Positions 1 through 5,055 of a stretch of DNA of 7,020 nt are shown here, piece by piece. The stretch is from Winogradskyella sp. (GTDB lineage Bacteria; Bacteroidota; Bacteroidia; Flavobacteriales; Flavobacteriaceae), in contig JASBSE010000572.1 of NCBI GenBank assembly GCA_030149115.1, positions 1 through 7,020 on the forward strand, written 5' to 3'. Numbering within the stretch: the stretch's first letter is position 1; the number at the start of each line of letters is the position of its first letter. The position numbers and the translations under genes are program-made. The notes beneath the pieces were generated by a model. The model ran no database searches, was not told the DNA's origin, and saw nothing but the letters and a program-made list of their open reading frames with translations.

Positions 1-141
1 GTCATTCCAATTGTTAATAGACAAAGCAATCAAAATTCCAATAACCACAAGCACTATTTCCCCAATCGCATAAATCAGATATTTACTGAATTTATTTTCA
101 GTCAGCATTTTTTGTCTAATTTTCCTAAAGAATTTTATCAT
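1..141 (-). CDS. DUF6090 family membrane protein, N-terminal 47 residues (partial)
   Basis: The reverse strand opens with ATG at 141-139 and reads without a stop to the window edge, giving 47 residues. The start is basic (MIKFFRKIRQKML). A hydrophobic segment follows at about residues 22-40, containing GEIVLVVIGILIAL, and then SINNWND. This combination of a basic start, 'Y-AIGEIVLVVIGILIAL' and 'NNWN' is the hallmark N terminus of the DUF6090 family, which is abundant and often multicopy in Flavobacteriia. Members are single-pass inner-membrane proteins of roughly 150-250 residues with no assigned biochemical role. The rest of the protein lies outside the window, so completeness cannot be judged. 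It is transcribed away from the gene at 306, and neither a Shine-Dalgarno site nor a clear -7 box is visible upstream of its ATG. Confidence 0.85.
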   Translation of the reverse strand, partial: MIKFFRKIRQKMLTENKFSKYLIYAIGEIVLVVIGILIALSINNWND

Positions 142-194
142 TGGTTAGCGTTTTCTGATAATGAAGCACAACGGTTAGATAAGGTCAGTTAATA

Positions 195-248
195 ATTGAC
201 TTTATCGAATGATAAGCGAAGTTCGTATTTTTAAAGTGAAAAGTCAAT
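195..248. repeat. Nested inverted repeats in the 142-305 intergenic region
   Basis: A perfect 9-bp inverted repeat pairs ATTGACTTT (195-203) with AAAGTCAAT (240-248) across 36 nt. Inside it, TTATC (202-206) pairs with GATAA (211-215) around GAAT. Just downstream, AATACGT (246-252) pairs with ACGTATT (259-265) around a 6-nt loop and runs into a short T tract to 269. These structures share bases, so they cannot all form at once. They lie between two divergent genes and could be an operator, a processed RNA structure or chance in AT-rich DNA. No protein-binding family is recognised. Confidence 0.35.
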
Positions 249-278
249 ACGTAAACACACGTATTTTTTACAAAGCCT

Positions 279-286
279 TATTTTTG
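279..286 (+). promoter_or_regulatory. Bacteroidota -7 box for the TTG-start gene
   Basis: TATTTTTG matches the Bacteroidota sigma-A -7 consensus TAnnTTTG exactly and is followed by CAG, a common flavobacterial context. No clear TTG-type -33 element lies 17-23 bp upstream. Transcription would be expected to start near 292-294, leaving a leader of only about 12-14 nt before the TTG at 306. The box's place close to the proposed start supports that start. Confidence 0.5.
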
Positions 287-305
287 CAGTCTAAATCTTA
301 GCTTT

Positions 306-1076
306 TTGAAACTCAAATCATCAGAACTTAAAACCTTTTTAGACGAGAAAGTCCAGCTTTACAATAACCCAAAATTTATTGAGAGCGACCCAATACAAGT
401 ACCACATCAATTTTCTAAAAAAGAGGATATTGAGATTGCTGGGTTTTTAACCGCTACCATTGCTTGGGGAAATCGTAAAAGCATTATTAAAAATGCCAAT
501 AAAATGATGGTTCTGTTAGACCATGCACCTTATGAGTTTGTAACCCAACACCAAGACTCAGATTTAGAGGCTTTGCAGTCGTTTGTACACAGAACGTTTA
601 ATGGTGATGATTTTATACAGTTTATAAAAAGTCTGCAACATATCTACAAAGCGCATGATGGTTTAGAAACTGTTTTTTCAAAACACGCTGAGCCTAACTC
701 ATTACAGCAAAGCATCCACGAGTTTAAAAAACTGTTTTTTGAGATTCCGCATTTAGAGCGTACCAAAAAGCATGTGAGTGACCCTCTTAAAAAGTCTGCT
801 GCCAAGCGTATTAATATGTACTTGCGTTGGATGGTACGTAACGATAATGCAGGTGTGGATTTTGGTATTTGGGATAGCCTCTCTCCTGCTCAACTCAGTT
901 GTCCTTTGGATGTGCATTCTGGTAATGTTGCCCGGAAGTTAGGCTTACTAAAACGCAAACAGAATGATGCTAAAGCCTTAGCAGAATTGGATGTAAACTT
1001 ACGTAAGTTAGACCCAAACGATCCTGTAAAGTATGATTTTGCATTGTTTGGCTTGGGTGTTTTTGAGGGGTTTTAA
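306..1076 (+). CDS. TIGR02757 / DUF2400 family protein, TTG start
   Basis: This 256-residue protein has the length and conserved blocks of TIGR02757 (DUF2400): FLDEKV near 12-17, SDPIQVPHQFSKKEDIEIAGF at 27-47, ATIAWGNRKSI at 50-60, SAAKRINMYLRWMVRND at 164-180, CPLDVHSGNVARKLGL at 199-214 and DPNDPVKYDFALFGLG at 236-251. The family is widespread in Bacteroidota and other phyla and has no established function. I infer a distant link to HhH-GPD DNA glycosylases. There a lysine-bearing helix precedes a P-(V/L)-D-x-H-x-x-R-V motif with a catalytic Asp, and the protein here has K167 upstream of P200-L-D202-V-H204. This is unproven, and the canonical helix-hairpin-helix glycine loop is not evident. 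TTG at 306 is the only usable start: an in-frame TAA lies at 252-254, there is no ATG or GTG between, and the first internal Met is residue 67. No Shine-Dalgarno site is present. The gene is monocistronic and converges on the M61 peptidase gene. Confidence 0.88.
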   Translation: MKLKSSELKTFLDEKVQLYNNPKFIESDPIQVPHQFSKKEDIEIAGFLTATIAWGNRKSIIKNANKMMVLLDHAPYEFVTQHQDSDLEALQSFVHRTFNGDDFIQFIKSLQHIYKAHDGLETVFSKHAEPNSLQQSIHEFKKLFFEIPHLERTKKHVSDPLKKSAAKRINMYLRWMVRNDNAGVDFGIWDSLSPAQLSCPLDVHSGNVARKLGLLKRKQNDAKALAELDVNLRKLDPNDPVKYDFALFGLGVFEGF

Positions 1077-1099
1077 ATTCCTGCGAAGGCAGGAATCTC
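1075..1099 (+). repeat. Palindromic intergenic element, copy A (AKAGI type)
   Basis: ATTCCTGC (1077-1084) pairs perfectly with GCAGGAAT (1089-1096) around a GAAG loop, and CTC follows. The palindrome begins at the base right after the TAA stop (1074-1076) of the TIGR02757 gene. The sequence is of the widespread short palindromic type found in many bacterial intergenic regions, where chance translation gives peptides like 'IPAKAGI'. It lacks a T tract, so on its own it is a poor intrinsic terminator, though it could protect the 3' end of the transcript. A near copy lies inverted at 1204-1228. Confidence 0.8.
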
Positions 1100-1124
1100 T
1101 TAATTATGAAGTTAAATAAATTAG

Positions 1125-1145
1125 ATTCTGAAACGAGTTCAGAAT
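1125..1145. repeat. Palindromic intergenic element, HSELVSES type
   Basis: ATTCTGAA (1125-1132) pairs perfectly with TTCAGAAT (1138-1145) around ACGAG. On the reverse strand the block translates to CHSELVSES, a peptide that appears often as a spurious ORF because this palindrome is dispersed in many bacterial genomes. No other copy is in the window. It differs from the flanking ATTCCTGC palindromes, so two repeat families sit side by side here. Its role is unknown; 3' mRNA structure or mobilisation by a REP-associated transposase are possibilities known for similar elements in other bacteria. Confidence 0.75.
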
Positions 1146-1164
1146 GACAAAACTGTATAATGCT

Positions 1165-1196
1165 AAAAAAGGCTTCCAATTAGGAAGCCTTTTTTT
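1165..1196. terminator. Bidirectional intrinsic terminator between convergent genes
   Basis: A GC-rich stem GGCTTCC (1171-1177) / GGAAGCC (1183-1189) closes an AATTA loop. A run of six A lies on its left (1165-1170) and seven T on its right (1190-1196). The A run on one side and T run on the other give a U tract after the hairpin in either direction. It can therefore end transcripts of both the plus-strand TIGR02757 gene (stop at 1076) and the minus-strand M61 gene (stop at 1232). It is the clearest terminator in the window. Confidence 0.92.
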
Positions 1197-1203
1197 GTAT
1201 TAT

Positions 1204-1228
1204 GAGATTCCTGCTTTCTCAGGAATTT
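1204..1228 (-). repeat. Palindromic intergenic element, copy B (inverted, degenerate)
   Basis: ATTCCTG (1207-1213) pairs with CAGGAAT (1220-1226) around CTTTCT. Read on the minus strand, this 25-bp block matches 23 of 25 bases of copy A at 1075-1099, including the flanking CTC and AAA. The two differences lie in the inner stem and loop and shorten the stem by one pair. On the minus strand it begins three bases after the M61 stop codon (1234-1232), mirroring copy A's position after its own gene. Because each copy is itself nearly palindromic, the inverted orientation carries limited weight. Confidence 0.75.
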
Positions 1229-1231
1229 GGG

Positions 1232-3121
1232 TTACCCTTTTAACCAAGCTTGTCTTAAAGCTTTTTGTGCTTCAGTAGCGTTTTCATCTTCTACCAAAGA
1301 TTCACTTTTAGCAGTTGCTTTACCTAAAGTACCTTTTAAAACAATAGCCTCACCATTACGCTCTAAATCTAAGCTGTACTCCTGGCCTTCTTGCCAGCCA
1401 TACATACCACCAATAACTTGCTGTGCATTTTCTAGCGTTAAATCTTTACCGTTTACTTTTTTGATAATATCACCAGCTTGCACACCTTGAGATGCCCAGA
1501 ACGAATTCTGTAATGCCATTGGCGAAAAGAAAATACCTTTGTTTGGATCACCATCAAAAATGATGTTTTGTCCACCTGCAAAAATGTAGTTTGTTGGTAC
1601 TTCAGTTTCACCCAAGGTTAAACCAACCATTTCAAAAAACTCGTTATAGTTAATTGGTACATCACCTTCAACATGTGTTTTTAAGAACTCGCCAACGCTA
1701 GGATATGTCATTTCAGTAATCTCTGCAATGATTTTGTCATCATCAAAAGGTTTTTCTTTACCGTATTTAGCAGACAATTCTTTCATTAAAGACAACATGC
1801 TTCTATTACCATCGCTTTCTTTTCGCATTAAAATATCGATACACATACCGATTAAAGCCCCTTTCATGTATACATTATAGTAATTATGTGCATATGGCTC
1901 TTCTAGTACATTTTCACTCATTACAGTAAAACTCATGGCATCATCCAAATTTTTAGATGTTGCTATTTTACCCATCATAGTGCTGTAAAAATCAGTTGGC
2001 TCAATTAAACCTTCATAAACCTGAAAGTGTTGTGCAAAATACTCAGTTACACCTTCGTACATCCATAAATGCTTAGAGAATGTTGGTTTGTTATAATCGA
2101 AATAATGTACATCTTCTGAGTGTACAGATAATGGAGTTACAATATGAAAGAACTCATGCGCTACAACATCTATAATAGACGCTGCCAAGCCTTCTTTACT
2201 TGAAGATTCTGGTAACACCACTACTGTAGATGTGTGGTGCTCTAAAGCTCCCATACCTTTTGGTGCTGTATCAGAACCGTCTGATAAGTATAAATAGATG
2301 TCGTAACGTGCTGTACTGTTAACATCACCTAAATACTTCTTTTGTGCCTGCATCATTTTATAAACCGTTTCTTTTTGGCTCGCTGCAGTATGCACTTTGT
2401 TTGGTGAAAATACACTTAGTACAATTTTAATGTCACCAACCATAAACTCTTCAACATCTAGCTTACCATACATCATTGGATTGTCAGTAATTTCAAAATA
2501 ACGTTGTGCAAAATAACTGCTGGTTATAGACTTTCCGTCTGCACTAGACTTCATTCCTCTGTCTTCTAAAGCCGAAGTTCTTACAAAGGTTGCTGGTGCA
2601 GTAACATCTAAAGCGTATTGATTGTTCTTTAAAGAATCGAAATAACCAATAAATCCATGAAGATTTAATACATAATTGTCTTCTTCAATATTTGTTCCTG
2701 CTGGTGAGAATGGATTTTCACCACCTATGCCACCTGTAGATTCAATATCAAAAGTATCATTAACGTAATAGGTTAATTTATCTAAATTGGTAGCATCTGC
2801 AATCGTCCAAGTATTGGTATCTACTTTAGTTACTTCAAGCTCATTACCTTTATAATCTAAAGCCTTCATACCTTCTACGTACTTACCGAAATCACTAACA
2901 GAATATGTTCCTTGTACTACTCGAGGCAATCTGTACGTTACCGTTTCTGTGGTAAAACGACCAGGATTAATAGTTACTGGCACTTTATCATCTACCACTG
3001 CTGTTAAATCTAAAGCAGTTTCGATAGGATTATTAACTGCTAAATCATCTACTTTTGGCTTGGCTGAACCACAACCTACCAAAATTACACTTAAGCCCAA
3101 AACGGCTAAATAGTTCTTCAT
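1232..3121 (-). CDS. M61 family metallopeptidase lipoprotein with C-terminal PDZ domain
   Basis: The 629-residue product is a probable zinc aminopeptidase of MEROPS family M61 (glycyl aminopeptidase type), anchored as a lipoprotein in the envelope. Residues 1-17 form a lipoprotein signal peptide with lipobox L-V-G-C17. A beta-rich M61 N-terminal domain spans about 40-240. The catalytic domain carries the M61 exopeptidase-type motif GALEHHTS (291-298) and zinc-binding HEFFH (322-326). The likely third ligand, E356 in LWMYEGVTEY, sits 30 residues after the second His, as I recall for the family. A PDZ-like domain covers about 515-600 (GVQAGDIIKKVNGKDL, 546-561), followed by a charged tail. All catalytic residues are present and the length is normal. 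Characterised M61 enzymes release N-terminal Gly or Ala; the substrate here is unknown. The residues after Cys17 (GSAKPK) show no clear acidic surface-export signal, so the protein may face the periplasm. It is monocistronic and divergent from the glycosyltransferase gene. The ATG is preceded by an A/T-rich leader without a Shine-Dalgarno site. Confidence 0.95.
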   Translation of the reverse strand: MKNYLAVLGLSVILVGCGSAKPKVDDLAVNNPIETALDLTAVVDDKVPVTINPGRFTTETVTYRLPRVVQGTYSVSDFGKYVEGMKALDYKGNELEVTKVDTNTWTIADATNLDKLTYYVNDTFDIESTGGIGGENPFSPAGTNIEEDNYVLNLHGFIGYFDSLKNNQYALDVTAPATFVRTSALEDRGMKSSADGKSITSSYFAQRYFEITDNPMMYGKLDVEEFMVGDIKIVLSVFSPNKVHTAASQKETVYKMMQAQKKYLGDVNSTARYDIYLYLSDGSDTAPKGMGALEHHTSTVVVLPESSSKEGLAASIIDVVAHEFFHIVTPLSVHSEDVHYFDYNKPTFSKHLWMYEGVTEYFAQHFQVYEGLIEPTDFYSTMMGKIATSKNLDDAMSFTVMSENVLEEPYAHNYYNVYMKGALIGMCIDILMRKESDGNRSMLSLMKELSAKYGKEKPFDDDKIIAEITEMTYPSVGEFLKTHVEGDVPINYNEFFEMVGLTLGETEVPTNYIFAGGQNIIFDGDPNKGIFFSPMALQNSFWASQGVQAGDIIKKVNGKDLTLENAQQVIGGMYGWQEGQEYSLDLERNGEAIVLKGTLGKATAKSESLVEDENATEAQKALRQAWLKG

Positions 3122-3152
3122 GAATATTTATTTAATTTTTTTACAAGACGCA

Positions 3153-3160
3153 CAAATCTA
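3153..3160 (-). promoter_or_regulatory. -7 box of the M61 peptidase gene
   Basis: Read on the minus strand this is TAGATTTG, an exact TAnnTTTG match. It lies 31 bp upstream of the ATG at 3121, which would give a leader of about 25 nt that is rich in A and T and contains no Shine-Dalgarno sequence. A convincing TTG -33 element at the usual spacing is not visible. Confidence 0.55.
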
Positions 3161-3194
3161 CAATCTGTTACCACTTTAAGTCTAAAGGTTTTGT

Positions 3195-3202
3195 TAAATT
3201 CG
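3195..3202 (+). promoter_or_regulatory. Possible -7 box of the glycosyltransferase gene
   Basis: TAAATTCG matches TAnnTTTG with one mismatch and ends only 4 bp before the ATG at 3207. If used, transcription would begin at or within the first codon, giving a leaderless or nearly leaderless mRNA. The evidence is weak: there is one mismatch and no clear -33 element. No better box was found in the 85-bp gap shared with the divergent M61 gene. Confidence 0.3.
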
Positions 3203-3206
3203 TAGC

Positions 3207-4214
3207 ATGTCTCAGCCACTAGTCAGCATTTTAATTCCTTTTAAAAATACCGAAGCCTTTATTTCTGAATGTGTTACTTCTATCATTAGCCAAACTTACA
3301 CCAATTGGGAAGCTATTTTTGTAGATGATCATTCTGATGATTCATCGTTTGCTATAGTTGAAAAATTTTCAAAAAACGACGACCGAATTCAAGTTTGCAC
3401 CAACAAAGATGATGGTATAATTTCTGCACTCCAAACAGCCTTTAGTAACTGTAAAGGCACTTACATCACCAGAATGGATAGCGATGATATAATGACCAAA
3501 AACAGACTTGAAGTAATGCTGAACAGTCTTATAAAACATGGCAAACATCATCTTGCTGTTGGGCAAGTAAAGTATTTTAGAACTGACGGCATTAGCAATG
3601 GTTATGCACGCTACGAACGCTGGCTTAATGAGCTTACCGAAAAAGGAAATAACTATTCTGAAATTTACAAAGAGTGTGTAATCCCTTCACCTTGCTGGAT
3701 GCTGCATCGTGATGATTTTTTAGCCTGTGAAGGTTTTGAGCCTAATCGTTATCCTGAAGATTATGATTTAACCTTTCGGTTTTACAGAGCAAAATATAAA
3801 TGTATTCCTTGCGATAAAGTACTACTCCATTGGCGCGATTACAGTACACGAACTTCCAGAACACACGAGCATTATGCAGCAAATTACTTTTTAGATATAA
3901 AATTACACTACTTCCTAGAGCTAGACTACAAACCCGAAAGACCTTTAGTGGTTTGGGGCGCAGGAAAAAAAGGAAAAACTATAGCTAAGCTCTTAATTGA
4001 AAATGATATTTCGTTTTACTGGATTTGTAATAACAAAAAGAAAATAGGCAAAGAGATATACGGACAAGAGCTATTAAAATACAATCACATAGAAGAACTC
4101 AAACTTCCACAAAGTATTATTACTGTGGCTAATGAAGACGCACAAAAAGACATAAAACAGTATTACGAAAAGCTAAAAATGCAGTCTATGACTGATTATT
4201 TTTTCTTTTGTTAA
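3207..4214 (+). CDS. GT2 family glycosyltransferase with a Rossmann-like C-terminal domain
   Basis: The first about 235 residues of this 335-residue protein are a GT-A fold family 2 glycosyltransferase. VSILIPFKN (6-14) opens the nucleotide-binding strand, FVDDHSDD (38-45) contacts UDP-type donors, and RMDSDD (89-94) is the metal-binding DxD motif. The acidic YPEDYDLTF (182-190) sits where the family places its catalytic base. No transmembrane segment is visible, so it is probably cytosolic or peripheral. From about residue 243 a separate alpha/beta segment begins: RPLVVWGAGKKGKTIAKLL (245-263) has a GxGxxG loop after a hydrophobic strand, as in Rossmann-type nucleotide-binding folds. The protein ends DYFFFC. 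Donor, acceptor and the ligand of the second domain are unknown; transfer to a surface glycan is an inference. No other glycan genes adjoin it. The ATG at 3207 is the first start after an in-frame TAA at 3195. Confidence 0.92.
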   Translation: MSQPLVSILIPFKNTEAFISECVTSIISQTYTNWEAIFVDDHSDDSSFAIVEKFSKNDDRIQVCTNKDDGIISALQTAFSNCKGTYITRMDSDDIMTKNRLEVMLNSLIKHGKHHLAVGQVKYFRTDGISNGYARYERWLNELTEKGNNYSEIYKECVIPSPCWMLHRDDFLACEGFEPNRYPEDYDLTFRFYRAKYKCIPCDKVLLHWRDYSTRTSRTHEHYAANYFLDIKLHYFLELDYKPERPLVVWGAGKKGKTIAKLLIENDISFYWICNNKKKIGKEIYGQELLKYNHIEELKLPQSIITVANEDAQKDIKQYYEKLKMQSMTDYFFFC

Positions 4215-4254
4215 ATTTCTCAAAAGCTAACTCTAGTAATAAGACTTCGTTATC

Positions 4255-4262
4255 TATATTTG
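4255..4262 (+). promoter_or_regulatory. -7 box of the secreted-protein gene
   Basis: TATATTTG is an exact match to TAnnTTTG and ends 10 bp before the ATG at 4273, implying a leader of only a few nucleotides. It lies in the 58-bp gap after the glycosyltransferase gene. No terminator hairpin is visible in that gap, so read-through from upstream is also possible. No convincing -33 TTG is seen. Confidence 0.5.
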
Positions 4263-4272
4263 TTACTCATAT

Positions 4273-5028
4273 ATGAAGAAAATGAAACAAGCTCCATTCT
4301 TGATTATGCTTTTATTTGCTTTTGCAAGTAATTCTTATGGACAAGAAAGTGAATCTAACTTTACGGACGATTATTATTCTTCAAATTTTGAAATTTTATA
4401 TTCTGTTGATACAGAGATGGCCTATTGTATTGCGCCAATTGTTGAAGAAAGACTAGTATCCGATTTGGCTGACACAACAAGTTTTTACAACCCTTTTAAA
4501 AAATTATCTGAATACATTTCTATAGAAACATCTTCTGATAGCTTAGTAAAAACCTACAGTTGGGATAGAATTAGTGGTGGAAGCTGGCATGATAATGCGT
4601 CTTATATTCAATTTAAAACCAAATCTGGAAAGATAAAATATAAAAGATTAGACTCTGGTAATGAACGAGAAACCGGTGAACCTACTGATGTTATAATCTA
4701 TGACATTCATAATATTAAAATAAAAGATGAGTCTTACTATTTACTACTAGGTTGGGGAACTCATGGTGCCGGACTCCACCATAGCTTAGCACGAGTTTAT
4801 AAAATTAAAGATGAAGAAGTCGTCTTGTGTGATTCTTTTTTTGACGGAAATAAATACATACAAGTGTATACAAACAGAATATTTAAAATCGATTTAAAGT
4901 ACAACTCTGAAGCCAAAACGCTGTCACATAATCATTTTGAATACGACACATCTGCTGGATTTTACAAACCCAAAGAGGACAAAAAAATCTGGTTATTAGA
5001 AAATGATAAATTTGTTCTACAGAAATAA
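4273..5028 (+). CDS. Secreted protein of unknown function
   Basis: I do not recognise this 251-residue protein. It has a Sec signal peptide: a basic start (MKKMKQ), a hydrophobic core at about 8-19 (PFLIMLLFAFAS) and a probable cleavage site around SYGQ (21-24), a common flavobacterial ending. There is no lipobox, no further transmembrane segment and no type IX secretion C-terminal domain, so the product is most likely periplasmic. The mature part alternates short hydrophobic and charged stretches, as expected of a beta-rich fold. Notable segments are SWDRISGGSWHDNASYIQFK (96-115), the Gly/His-rich LLLGWGTHGAGLHHSLA (157-173) and a tail with FEYDTSAGFYKPKEDKKIWLL (222-242). It has two cysteines after the signal peptide (52 and 186) that could pair. 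It has its own -7 box and is followed 27 bp later by the BatA-like gene, with no terminator between, so the two may be co-transcribed. An alternative start at Met4 would barely change the signal peptide. Confidence 0.8.
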   Translation: MKKMKQAPFLIMLLFAFASNSYGQESESNFTDDYYSSNFEILYSVDTEMAYCIAPIVEERLVSDLADTTSFYNPFKKLSEYISIETSSDSLVKTYSWDRISGGSWHDNASYIQFKTKSGKIKYKRLDSGNERETGEPTDVIIYDIHNIKIKDESYYLLLGWGTHGAGLHHSLARVYKIKDEEVVLCDSFFDGNKYIQVYTNRIFKIDLKYNSEAKTLSHNHFEYDTSAGFYKPKEDKKIWLLENDKFVLQK

Positions 5029-5055
5029 GTTAACTTAAAAAATTAAACACCAGGA

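Noticed and set aside
143..180. Integron-like attC site suggested by GGTTAG repeats (143-148, 173-178) and GCACAACGG
   Set aside because: GTTAGAT fits the GTTRRRY half, but no partner RYYYAAC box with pairing arms is present, and there is no integrase or cassette array in view.
246..269. Rho-independent terminator ending in a T tract
   Set aside because: The stem has only two G-C pairs and no plus-strand gene lies upstream in the window, so a terminator role has nothing visible to act on.
1125..1145. Second intrinsic terminator for the TIGR02757 gene
   Set aside because: The stem is AT-rich and not followed by a T tract; the hairpin at 1165-1196 is far stronger and serves both directions.
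970..1179. 69-codon reverse-strand open frame containing HSELVSES
   Set aside because: It covers the 3' end of the TIGR02757 gene, both palindromes and part of the terminator. The peptide is the known artefact of translating this repeat, and there is no start context or coding signal.
1227..1490. 87-codon plus-strand open frame
   Set aside because: It lies wholly opposite the C-terminal PDZ part of the M61 gene, whose motifs are unmistakable; it is a shadow frame with no family likeness.
3369..3566. 65-codon reverse-strand open frame
   Set aside because: It sits antisense to the glycosyltransferase DxD region and reflects codon constraints of the real gene.
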